Virus record (IMG/VR): IMGVR_UViG_3300031902_000051
Location: 1 to 24,504 of that record
Origin: a virus
Direction: 5' to 3' (one strand)
Length of the DNA stretch: 24,504 bases
The position numbers and the translations under genes are program-made. The notes beneath the pieces were generated by a model. That model was not told the origin of the DNA, searched no databases, and saw nothing but the letters and a program-made list of their open reading frames with translations. Of the stretch, positions 16,078 through 22,060 are shown piece after piece (the stretch's first letter is position 1; each line of letters starts with the position of its first letter).

Positions 16078-16871
16078 TGTATTAGCTCCTTACGGTAGTT
16101 TTCAGTACAAGGTAGGTCCATTAAACCCTCTTTTACTGCACGCAATACCAGCGGATCGGGTAATCCAGCCTCCTCAAACCCCGCTGCACGCAATACGTTA
16201 GCATGGTTCATATCTGTAGGTGGGTACTTCCCGTCATAGCTTGTATGGCTATATGCTAACGCTTCCCAACAACCCACAAGCCCTTTAGCTTTAATAACGC
16301 TCTCTGCTTTAGTAAAGTGCAACAAGGGGGCATGAATAGTTAGCCATTTATCTTTGGTGAGGTCATTGCCCAGTGCATAATTAATAAAAGTTTCCGTTGC
16401 ATCAATAAAGCTTTCCCGGCAGTCAGGATAATTTGCATTATCCTCTTCACAGACACCTGTTGCAATAACATCACAACCCAACGCCACAGCACGATTGGCT
16501 ACAATGGTAAGGAACAAAGCATTTCGCATGGGAACAAAAGTTAATTCAACGCGGTTACCGATAACGTCCGCCATTTGCGCAGCGTTTGTGTATTGTTCTA
16601 AAGGGTTGTTACTGGTTAAGGGTGAAACAGACACTAAGCAGTTGGGAACCTGTATAACTTCATGCGATATAACCCCTGCCATTTCTGCGATAATCTTTGC
16701 AGCTTGTATTTCCAATTGATGACGTTGCCCATAGTCAAAAGTTATTGCATGTATTTCGCCATAACGCTGTTTTGCCATATACAGAACGGTTGTTGAATCT
16801 TGCCCTCCACTGAGGAGGACCAATGCACGTTTTTTATTTTTCATGTAATCAAAAGTCATTTTATTTTTCAT
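16074..16871 (-). CDS. queC: QueC-family 7-cyano-7-deazaguanine synthase lacking the zinc cysteines
   Basis: This 265-aa enzyme of the PP-loop ATPase type has SGGQDS at 21-26, ITFDYGQRHQLE, FVPMRNALF and ATGVCEEDNANYPDCR, all usual for QueC. QueC turns 7-carboxy-7-deazaguanine into the amide (ADG) and then the nitrile (preQ0) with ATP and ammonia. The C-terminal zinc site is different: where E. coli QueC has four Cys with spacing 9-3-3, this protein has S211, T219, N222 and N225. The surrounding sequence (TSYDG, NVLRAAGFEEAGLPDP) still aligns. The site is therefore lost by substitution, not truncation. The start at 16871 overlaps the queE stop (ATGA); M-K-N-K is repeated at residues 1-4 and 10-13, so ATG at 16844 is an alternative. 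Confidence 0.9.
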   Translation of the reverse strand: MKNKMTFDYMKNKKRALVLLSGGQDSTTVLYMAKQRYGEIHAITFDYGQRHQLEIQAAKIIAEMAGVISHEVIQVPNCLVSVSPLTSNNPLEQYTNAAQMADVIGNRVELTFVPMRNALFLTIVANRAVALGCDVIATGVCEEDNANYPDCRESFIDATETFINYALGNDLTKDKWLTIHAPLLHFTKAESVIKAKGLVGCWEALAYSHTSYDGKYPPTDMNHANVLRAAGFEEAGLPDPLVLRAVKEGLMDLPCTENYRKELIQ

Positions 16872-17560
16872 GGTAGGTCACATATTTTATGAATTTGAAG
16901 GCACAGTTTGTAACCGTGCTTGATACAACTGTTAACCACAGCGCGTTGGGCCATGCGGTTGAAGAAGTGCGATCCAGCGTCCAATGGTTGTAAGTACACG
17001 TTAGCGTTCTTAGGAGCCCTGTATAAGCCAACAGGACCACGTAAGTCGCCCAGCTGAGTATTGGGCAACCCGTCGCCAGGGTCTAGGTTGGTGTGGTTAC
17101 CCACATACTTATAAACGTCAATATAGGGGATAATCTCACGGTTAAGGGTGGGAGTTTTGGGGCTGCATACAATAGTTAAAGCGTAGTGATCGAACGGGAG
17201 TTTTTGATAAAGCGTTCCGTTTGTCTCAATTTGCACGCGGAATTTGTGCAGCAATAAAGAAGCAGTTAAGGCGGTTAGTGCAGATTGCCGAAAAGGTTCA
17301 CCTCCTGTGATAATTACAAGGTGCCCCTTACTGTGGTTACATAGGCCTTGTACATGTTCTACCAGTTCGTTGACCGTTTGGTTATAACGTCCGGTTGTGT
17401 AGTTTGTATCACAAGCTCTACACATAATGTTACAGCCGGCCATTCTAATAAAGACAGCGCGTTCACCTGCAAACGGTCCTTCTCCTTGCAGGGTTAAAAA
17501 TACAGAATGGACGTCAATACATTCTTCCTCTACTTTGTGTTCTGGGGGTTGTAAGTTCAT
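16868..17560 (-). CDS. queE: 7-carboxy-7-deazaguanine synthase QueE (radical SAM)
   Basis: The 230-aa product has F-L-T-L-Q-G-E-G-P at 21-29 and the iron-sulphur motif C43-x3-C47-x2-C50 (GCNIMCRACDT), the canonical CX3CX2C. VIITGGEPFRQ supplies the SAM-binding G-G-E-P, and V-Q-I-E-T-N-G-T is the usual later strand. It carries out the ring contraction of carboxy-tetrahydropterin to 7-carboxy-7-deazaguanine. It is the first pathway gene of the operon, with a hairpin leader at 17579-17600 and the Lys-rich gene upstream. Its stop overlaps the queC start by 4 bases. It looks intact and of normal length. Confidence 0.94.
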   Translation of the reverse strand: MNLQPPEHKVEEECIDVHSVFLTLQGEGPFAGERAVFIRMAGCNIMCRACDTNYTTGRYNQTVNELVEHVQGLCNHSKGHLVIITGGEPFRQSALTALTASLLLHKFRVQIETNGTLYQKLPFDHYALTIVCSPKTPTLNREIIPYIDVYKYVGNHTNLDPGDGLPNTQLGDLRGPVGLYRAPKNANVYLQPLDAGSHFFNRMAQRAVVNSCIKHGYKLCLQIHKICDLP

Positions 17561-17578
17561 TTTAATTCCAAGTTTTAA

Positions 17579-17600
17579 CTGCCCCTATTGCTAGGGACAG
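17579..17600 (-). promoter_or_regulatory. RNA hairpin with GCAA tetraloop in the queE leader
   Basis: On the minus strand, CTGTCCCTA-GCAA-TAGGGGCAG forms a nine-pair stem (one G-U pair) closed by a GNRA-type loop. It lies between the stop of the Lys-rich gene and the queE start. No run of U follows, so it is not a classical terminator. It could be an RNA-processing or stability element, or a weak translational control site. Confidence 0.45.
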
Positions 17601-17618
17601 GTTGTTGGTGGGTGGGGT

Positions 17619-18203
17619 TTATTCTACTACGAGTACAACTTCTTCCACTAAAGCATCGGAAGCGATCTTGTAAGCTTCTTCCGCTTTGAGTAAGCGTGTA
17701 TAGGCTTCATCATATGCAGCTTGCAACTTTGCAATATTGTTATCGCTCTTTGGACCTACAATGCGACCAGCAATGCCGTGGAACTTTTTCCATGCAGCGT
17801 ATTGAGTGGATACCATGTTAGTGTTAGCGCCATATTTATCAGTTTCCGCACGTAATTCCGCGATACTAACTGGTGAACCTTTTTCTGAAGACAATTTATC
17901 CGCAAGGTTCCAAACTTGCCCCGTTTTACCAGTTGAATTGGGACGCTTAACGCTATTTTGTTCAATAAGTGCGGGTTTAGGTTCCTTAACGGGTTTTTCC
18001 GCTTCAACAGCCTCTTTTTTTGCTCGACGTTCCGCTTTTTTTGCAGCTTTAAAAGCTTCTTTTTCCGCTGCTAACTGCGCAGCTTCTAGCGCTTTTTGTT
18101 CTGATAACACTTGCTCCAAGTTAACGACTTGTGATGATCCCATAATGGTTTCAATTGTTGAGTCCATTGTTACGTCGTCTTTTTTGGTTACTTTCTTAGC
18201 CAT
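17619..18203 (-). CDS. Lys/Ala-rich protein with possible DNA-binding core
   Basis: The N-terminus of this 194-aa protein is highly charged and helical, with an Ala/Lys/Glu coiled-coil stretch at about residues 35-75 (EAFKAAKKAERRAKKEAVEA). The middle part (about 93-148) reads like a small helical fold: GQVWNLADKLSSEKGSPVSI, then A-E-L-R-A-E, then NTNMVSTQYAAWKKFHGI, which could be a helix-turn-helix or winged-helix unit. A second helical stretch follows at the C-terminus. It has a good ribosome-binding site (GAAGG) and is the first gene after the promoter near 18255, at the head of the modification operon. A nucleoid-like or regulatory DNA-binding role is possible but unproven. No family is recognised. 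Confidence 0.6.
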   Translation of the reverse strand: MAKKVTKKDDVTMDSTIETIMGSSQVVNLEQVLSEQKALEAAQLAAEKEAFKAAKKAERRAKKEAVEAEKPVKEPKPALIEQNSVKRPNSTGKTGQVWNLADKLSSEKGSPVSIAELRAETDKYGANTNMVSTQYAAWKKFHGIAGRIVGPKSDNNIAKLQAAYDEAYTRLLKAEEAYKIASDALVEEVVLVVE

Positions 18204-18254
18204 TTTATTTGCCTTCTAATTCTTTGAATTAATATAAGTTCGTCTACAGTGCAT

Positions 18255-18284
18255 AGTATAAAGAAATTTAGAAACTTTTTACAA
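18255..18284 (-). promoter_or_regulatory. Putative sigma70-type promoter of the deazaguanine operon
   Basis: The minus strand reads TTGTAA (18279-18284), an 18-base spacer and TATACT (18255-18260). It lies in the 109-base gap before the Lys-rich gene, with AT-rich DNA upstream that could act as an UP element. The same TTGTAAAA start occurs at the promoter at 23153-23180. It probably drives the Lys-rich gene, queE, queC, queD, the PRTase-FolE fusion, dpdA and the clamp as one transcript. Confidence 0.55.
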
Positions 18285-18312
18285 TTATTTTTAATTTTCT
18301 GAAAAATAATTT

Positions 18313-18876
18313 TTAAAAAGGTATGTCATCGTCAAAGTCTTCAAAAGGTATTTCCAAACCCCGCTTAACCGCTTCCCCCATTAATCTGGGTAACTGGTTT
18401 GCTTCTTTCATATAATCTTTTCTTGTTTTAGGTTTTGGGGTACTTTTCGTTTTTTGAGTGTTCGGAACTGTAATGCCCCCCATTACTTGGATAGAATGAT
18501 ACGTATAGACACGGTTACAGTAAATGTCCTCACCGTAACCGCGTTCGGTTGCATAAGCATCAAATTCAACGCGTAATCGAACGCCTACTGTTTTTCCTAT
18601 AAGGGGTTTGACACCGTCTAGTTGCGTTAACCCGGTGGCTAGACAAATGTCTTTAAGCTTTCTGTGGGCATAATTTTGAGCTTTCTCATTAGGATGCTCA
18701 ACGCATAAATAGTCATACAAAACCCTATCCTGTACCTCTAATTTAAGTACGAGATTAACGCCTGTTAAGGCTTTGTTATCTTTAAGTTCGGCTTTTTTGA
18801 TAACCGCAGGGTATAACCCCTCCGGTAAAGGAAGGGTACTATCGATCAGGGGTTGCGCTGAAAATTTAAATGTCAT
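18313..18876 (-). CDS. DUF669-like protein with SSB-type acidic tail
   Basis: The first 130 residues or so of this 187-aa protein form a beta-rich domain: LPEGLYPAVIKKAELKDNK, then L-V-L-K-L-E-V and AQNYAHRKLKDICLATGL, as in phage DUF669 proteins that accompany recombination genes. A basic linker follows (T-K-S-T-P-K-P-K-T-R-K). The C-terminus EDFDDDIPF is an acidic tail ending in I-P-F, the pattern by which bacterial single-strand-binding proteins recruit partners. I infer a single-stranded-DNA-binding protein. It lies two bases after the exonuclease stop, and a second DUF669-like protein lies on the other side of the exonuclease. DNA binding itself cannot be seen from sequence. Confidence 0.6.
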   Translation of the reverse strand: MTFKFSAQPLIDSTLPLPEGLYPAVIKKAELKDNKALTGVNLVLKLEVQDRVLYDYLCVEHPNEKAQNYAHRKLKDICLATGLTQLDGVKPLIGKTVGVRLRVEFDAYATERGYGEDIYCNRVYTYHSIQVMGGITVPNTQKTKSTPKPKTRKDYMKEANQLPRLMGEAVKRGLEIPFEDFDDDIPF

Positions 18877-18878
18877 AG

Positions 18879-19769
18879 TTAACTTCTTATAAAACTATGG
18901 TGCCCACAACCTGCAAGCTGTGCGTCTTTGTCAATTGGTTTGTTGTGTAGCCTGCAATACCATGTTCCCTCTTCTTGTGGGGCTGAGTATAAGCACGTCC
19001 TACAGTTCTGCTCAGGGGCTGCATTTTTATGACAAATGTGATGGTAATTACAGAATTTGCACACGTACCAGCTCGGGTTATCATTAATGCGTGGAGGCGC
19101 TTGTGGCGCGAATATAATGTCTTTTGCACGCTGTTTGAACCTAGGGGCTGTGTGGCTACCTTGCTCTATTATTTCCGCATAAATTTCGTCATCATCCTTA
19201 TTAATGGCGATATACAGGCCATAAGCTAACCCCATACCCTCCATATACATCTGCATCTGGGTATAATGCTCGGGTTTATACTGCTGTACTCCTAGGTTTA
19301 ATTTTTTAAAGGAGGCATTGCTATGCGTTTTAAATTCCAGTAGGCAAGCCGTCCCTTCCGGGAGGTCAGGGATACCGTAAGCTACCCCGTCACCACTACC
19401 CCCAAGGTGGCCCCCAAAATCAGAAATTTTGTACTGTCTACCTTCACGGTCTTGCTGATAAACAGATAGCCCTGATGCAAGCATAAGCGCAATTATGCGG
19501 CCTTCTTCCAAGTGCCCCCTGTTAAAAAGCCTAAGGATACGCCCTGTCAACATTGGCTTATGAAACCAACGGAACCCATACCACAGAGCACGACTACATT
19601 CTCCACCAATAACAGACGCCCCTAGATGGGAACGAAAGCCATCCTCATCCTGCCTATAGACATCACTAATATGGGGGAGTACATTTGCAAGTTGCTTACG
19701 GTATTCATTCCCTTGATCATTAACTAGCGTTTCCTCAAACAGTTTGAGTGTTTTAACTGCAATTTTCAT
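18879..19769 (-). CDS. Cas4/RecB-like PD-(D/E)XK exonuclease with Fe-S cluster
   Basis: This 296-aa nuclease contains GGECSRALWYGFR, L-E-E-G-R-I-I, GGSGDGVAYG (metal-binding Asp) and LLEFKTHS (E-x-K), followed by Q-M-Q-M-Y-M-E-G. One Cys before the nuclease core (in G-G-E-C-S-R) and three after it (C-K-F-C-x5-C) match the Cas4/AddB type of 4Fe-4S site. A second set, C-R-T-C, Y-C-R and G-C-G-H-H, may bind zinc at the end. It probably resects DNA for the recombination system together with the Sak4-like ATPase. The start is set at 19769 because AGGA lies seven bases upstream of it; ATG at 19775, two codons earlier, sits almost on that site. Confidence 0.82.
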   Translation of the reverse strand: MKIAVKTLKLFEETLVNDQGNEYRKQLANVLPHISDVYRQDEDGFRSHLGASVIGGECSRALWYGFRWFHKPMLTGRILRLFNRGHLEEGRIIALMLASGLSVYQQDREGRQYKISDFGGHLGGSGDGVAYGIPDLPEGTACLLEFKTHSNASFKKLNLGVQQYKPEHYTQMQMYMEGMGLAYGLYIAINKDDDEIYAEIIEQGSHTAPRFKQRAKDIIFAPQAPPRINDNPSWYVCKFCNYHHICHKNAAPEQNCRTCLYSAPQEEGTWYCRLHNKPIDKDAQLAGCGHHSFIRS

Positions 19770-19785
19770 TTCCATTTCCTAAATA

Positions 19786-19804
19786 GGGAGGCACTAGGCC
19801 TCCC
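19786..19804 (-). promoter_or_regulatory. Intergenic hairpin, weak terminator or processing site
   Basis: The minus strand has GGGAGGC-CTAGT-GCCTCCC followed by TATTT. A perfect seven-pair stem lies between a DUF669-like gene and the exonuclease gene. The U tract is short and broken, so full termination is doubtful. It may lower expression of the downstream exonuclease, or separate the transcripts. Confidence 0.5.
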
Positions 19805-19820
19805 TTGTATGGGCATCTTA

Positions 19821-20459
19821 TTAAGCTTGTACCCAAGGTGGGGTTTTCCCGAGAGCTGTTGCTTTTACTTCCTCTATTGGGAGCTTGGTTTGTACAGGAT
19901 TAACATCTGCCCAGGCGGGCGCTTTTATTTCTTCCTCCATCACCGCAGGTTGACCCTGTTGCCAGGGTTGGGCGGGAGGGCTAACTTGGGCACGTTCACC
20001 CATAGGTCTCGCTGCATCTGGAATATTTAACGTGGGTTGTGCGGGGGCTTGCTCTTTATAATATCCGGTAATATTATTACGATCCGGGTACATGGTCCCA
20101 TCCCCTCTTGAGCCTCCAATTTCAATGCCTACGTCAATATTAAGAGGACGGTTATGCAGCAATCCCAATTGGGCATCATCAATCGTCATGACCCCGATAC
20201 TATGGCATATTGCACTTAATTGGCCCTGGCCTATGCGTTGACATACTTCATTCTGATTAATAACGTTGATATTGGAATAAATACGGCGGTTATGGAACTC
20301 CCCGCCTAAAATTGTAAACTCCAAAGCTAGTATTAAACCTAACCCGCTTTTAGTAGTTTTTATTTCAGTTTTAGTTATGGACGCCCGATATATTCCTTTA
20401 GGGATAGGACTTGACCCTTGGTCGGGTAAGACTTGTGTTGCATCAAATTTAAATGCCAT
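19821..20459 (-). CDS. DUF669-family phage protein
   Basis: The N-terminal two thirds of this 212-aa protein fit the DUF669 pattern: PIPKGIYRASITKTEIKTTK, then S-G-L-G-L-I-L-A-L-E-F-T-I, N-R-R-I-Y-S-N-I-N-V, GQGQLSAICHSIG and L-N-I-D-V-G-I-E. Asn and Tyr residues near residue 130 end the domain. The C-terminal third is a Pro/Gln-rich, probably disordered tail. DUF669 proteins occur in phage recombination and replication modules, and an ssDNA-related role is suspected. The ATG has a good site (AAGGAAA). It is related in outline to the 18313-18876 product, which has a different tail. The gap upstream holds no clear promoter. Confidence 0.75.
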   Translation of the reverse strand: MAFKFDATQVLPDQGSSPIPKGIYRASITKTEIKTTKSGLGLILALEFTILGGEFHNRRIYSNINVINQNEVCQRIGQGQLSAICHSIGVMTIDDAQLGLLHNRPLNIDVGIEIGGSRGDGTMYPDRNNITGYYKEQAPAQPTLNIPDAARPMGERAQVSPPAQPWQQGQPAVMEEEIKAPAWADVNPVQTKLPIEEVKATALGKTPPWVQA

Positions 20460-20513
20460 TTTATGTTTCCTTAGGTTGTGTGGTGTTACCCACGGTTAAA
20501 AATTCGTTTATGT

Positions 20514-20675
20514 TTATTTACAATCTTTATAGTTATGCCGCTCATTGCGTAAGGCGGGCTGACAAAATAGAATATGCATAAGTATTTTTCCACTGTATAC
20601 AAAATTTGGTTTTTTAACCCGAATTCCATATACATCGTTTTTATTTTCTTCGTTTTTACCTGTTGGATTTGGCAT
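20514..20675 (-). CDS. Hypothetical protein, 53 aa
   Basis: This short gene lies in the space before the DUF669 gene. Its ATG (20675) follows a strong ribosome-binding site (AAGGATAAGGG) inside the end of the Cys-rich gene, which it overlaps by 20 bases in another frame. The product begins MPNPTGKNEENKNDVYGIRV and continues K-K-P-N-F-V-Y-S-G-K-I-L to a basic, Cys-containing C-terminus (NERHNYKDCK). No motif or family is recognised. A competing frame in the same interval (20486-20635) has no such ribosome-binding site. Without this gene the interval would be a 196-base gap, unusual in this genome. Confidence 0.6.
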   Translation of the reverse strand: MPNPTGKNEENKNDVYGIRVKKPNFVYSGKILMHILFCQPALRNERHNYKDCK

Positions 20676-20904
20676 TACCCTTATCCTTACATTTATTTAA
20701 AGTTGCATTAGGACGTGCATCACAAGGCGTACACATCCCCCGCTTTTGTCTTTCATAAGCGATCCATATTTCAACTGGGTTACACTTACTATCTGGTTTT
20801 GTACACTCTGCTATCTCTGTACAGAATGTGCCTGGTTTTGACTCTGAAAATGATGCATTAGCCACTGCCGATATTCCCATTGCTATCAGCAATATCATTT
20901 TCAT
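20656..20904 (-). CDS. Small secreted Cys-rich protein
   Basis: The 82-aa product has a clear signal peptide: short basic start, hydrophobic core, and a likely cut after A-V-A-N-A (near residue 17). The mature part of about 65 residues has six cysteines (F-C-T, E-C-T, K-C-N, M-C-T-P-C and N-K-C), an even number compatible with three disulphides in the periplasm. The C-terminus is basic. No family is recognised. Its ATG overlaps the stop of the octapeptide-repeat gene upstream (ATGA), so it is made together with that protein. Periplasmic targets or superinfection exclusion are possible, but this is only inference. Confidence 0.68.
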   Translation of the reverse strand: MKMILLIAMGISAVANASFSESKPGTFCTEIAECTKPDSKCNPVEIWIAYERQKRGMCTPCDARPNATLNKCKDKGNAKSNR

Positions 20905-21485
20905 TTCAATAACTCCATAATATCCTCAGGAATTTCTGTCATCCATTCAGGTTTGTTCTTAGCAATCCATTCAGGCCTGTTATTAGCCATCCATTCAGGT
21001 CTATTCTTAGCCATCCAATAAGACATGTTATCTGCCATCCATTCAGGTCTATTCTTAGCCATCCAGTCAGTCCTACTAGCTGCCATCCATTCAGGTCTAT
21101 GATCTGCCATCCAATCAGTCTTATTTCTAGACATCCAATTAGGTCTATTATCTGCCATCCAGTCAGGTCTATTATTAGCCATCCATCCAGGTCTATGATC
21201 TGCCATCCAATAAGGTCTATTGTCAGCCATCCAGTCAGGTCTATGGTATGCCATCCATCCAGGTCTATGATCTGCCATACATTCAGACCTATGATCTGCC
21301 ACCCAATAAGGCTTGTTATACGCCATACAGTCAGGCCTGTTGTATGTCATCCAGTCAAGTCTATTATCAACCATCCAGTTAGGCCTGTTATTAGCCATCC
21401 AATCAGGTCTATTATCAGCCATCCAATCAGGTCTTTTTTCAGCTATAATCAACAGTTGCTCATGGGCTAAATCTATCATTCTCAT
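20901..21485 (-). CDS. Octapeptide-repeat protein A (21 units)
   Basis: Almost the whole of this 194-aa protein consists of 21 tandem eight-residue units with consensus R-P-(D/E)-W-M-A-(D/N)-(N/H) (residues 18-185). A 17-residue cap starting M-R-M-I-D-L-A-H-E-Q-L precedes them, and KPEWMTEIPEDIMELLK closes the protein. Positions 1, 2, 4, 5 and 6 are nearly constant; 3, 7 and 8 vary. A twin with 17 units lies immediately upstream. Start and stop overlap the flanking genes by 4 bases, and GGAG lies eight bases before the ATG. Trp every eight residues suggests a solenoid fold. I recognise no family. The long open frame on the other strand (21099-21470) is a by-product of the repeat. Confidence 0.85.
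   Translation of the reverse strand: MRMIDLAHEQLLIIAEKRPDWMADNRPDWMANNRPNWMVDNRLDWMTYNRPDCMAYNKPYWVADHRSECMADHRPGWMAYHRPDWMADNRPYWMADHRPGWMANNRPDWMADNRPNWMSRNKTDWMADHRPEWMAASRTDWMAKNRPEWMADNMSYWMAKNRPEWMANNRPEWIAKNKPEWMTEIPEDIMELLK
20931..21434 (-). repeat. 24-bp tandem coding repeat, 21 copies
   Basis: In-frame direct repeats of 24 bp encode the octapeptides of repeat protein A. A typical plus-strand unit contains GCCATCCATTCAGGTCTATT. Copies differ at a few bases each, mostly in codons 3, 7 and 8. Unit length is a multiple of three, so gain or loss of units keeps the frame. There are no spacers. Confidence 0.95.
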
Positions 21486-21970
21486 TTCAATAACTCCATA
21501 ATATAATCAGGAATTTCTGTCATCCATTCAGGTTTGTCCTTAACAATCCATCCAGGTCTATTCCTATCAATCCAGTCAGGTCTATTATCAACCATCCAAT
21601 CGGGTCTATTATCCGCCATCCATTCAGGTCTATTATCTGCCATCCAGTCAGGTCTATTATTAGCCATCCATCCAGGTCTATGATCTGCCATCCAGTCAGG
21701 TCTATTATCAGCCATCCATTCAGGCCTAAGGTATGTCGTCCATTCAGGTCTATGATCTGCCATCCATTCAGGCCTGTTATTAGCCATCCATTCAGGTCTA
21801 TTCTTAGCCATCCAGTCAGGTCTATGATATGCTATCCATTCAGGTCTATGATCTGCCATCCATTCAGTCCTATTATCCGCCATCCAGCTAGGTCTATTGT
21901 CAGCCATCCAGTCAGGTCTATTATCAGCTAGGGTTACCAGTTGCTCATGGGTTAAATCTATCATTTTCAT
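21482..21970 (-). CDS. Octapeptide-repeat protein B (17 units)
   Basis: This 162-aa paralogue of the product of 20901-21485 has a 17-residue N-cap (M-K-M-I-D-L-T-H-E-Q-L-V-T-L-A), 17 octads of the R-P-x-W-M-A-x-N type (residues 18-153) and the same C-cap (KPEWMTEIPDYIMELLK). Unit identity is higher than in protein A, and Glu is more common at position 3. Both caps are conserved between the twins, which argues for a defined folded protein and a gene duplication rather than random slippage. It begins 17 bases after a predicted terminator (21987-22017), with AGGTGATGAA as ribosome-binding site. Function is unknown. A binding solenoid, an inhibitor of a host protein or an anti-defence factor are all open options. 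Confidence 0.85.
   Translation of the reverse strand: MKMIDLTHEQLVTLADNRPDWMADNRPSWMADNRTEWMADHRPEWIAYHRPDWMAKNRPEWMANNRPEWMADHRPEWTTYLRPEWMADNRPDWMADHRPGWMANNRPDWMADNRPEWMADNRPDWMVDNRPDWIDRNRPGWIVKDKPEWMTEIPDYIMELLK
21512..21919 (-). repeat. 24-bp tandem coding repeat, 17 copies
   Basis: This is the same 24-bp unit as at 20931-21434, encoding the octads of repeat protein B. A three-unit block (RPDWMADH, RPGWMANN, RPDWMADN) is closely matched in both arrays, which suggests exchange or homogenisation between them. Confidence 0.95.
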
Positions 21971-21986
21971 TTCATCACCTATTACT

Positions 21987-22017
21987 AAAAAAGAGGGTGG
22001 GTAATTAATCCACCCTT
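21987..22017 (-). terminator. Rho-independent terminator
   Basis: On the minus strand GGGTGG, a nine-base loop and CCACCC are followed directly by TCTTTTTT. It stops transcripts of the small-gene operon after the Lar-like gene. The U tract ends only about 17 bases before the start of repeat gene B, with no clear promoter between, so the repeat genes need read-through or antitermination, or a promoter hidden in the Lar-like gene. Confidence 0.8.
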
Positions 22018-22060
22018 AGAGTGTGCTGGCATTTGGGAGAGCACCTAGCCAGCGTTAGGC

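Noticed and set aside
17579-17600. preQ1 riboswitch in the queE leader
   Set aside because: The hairpin has a four-base GCAA loop and lacks the long loop and A-rich pseudoknot tail of preQ1 riboswitches.
19786-19804. Strong terminator before the exonuclease gene
   Set aside because: The stem is good but the U tract is only TATTT. It is kept as a weak regulatory hairpin.
20486-20635. 49-codon frame in the gap before the DUF669 gene
   Set aside because: It overlaps the 53-aa frame at 20514-20675, which has a much better ribosome-binding site and a more protein-like sequence. Only one is likely to be real.
20931-21919. CRISPR array or replication-origin iterons
   Set aside because: The 24-bp units follow each other directly with no unique spacers, are in frame, and vary by codon position inside two well-started genes. 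Coding explains them.
21099-21931. Plus-strand open frames of 123 and 83 codons through the repeat genes
   Set aside because: They arise because the 24-bp repeat has no stop in that frame on the other strand. They lack ribosome-binding sites and run against the transcription of the module.
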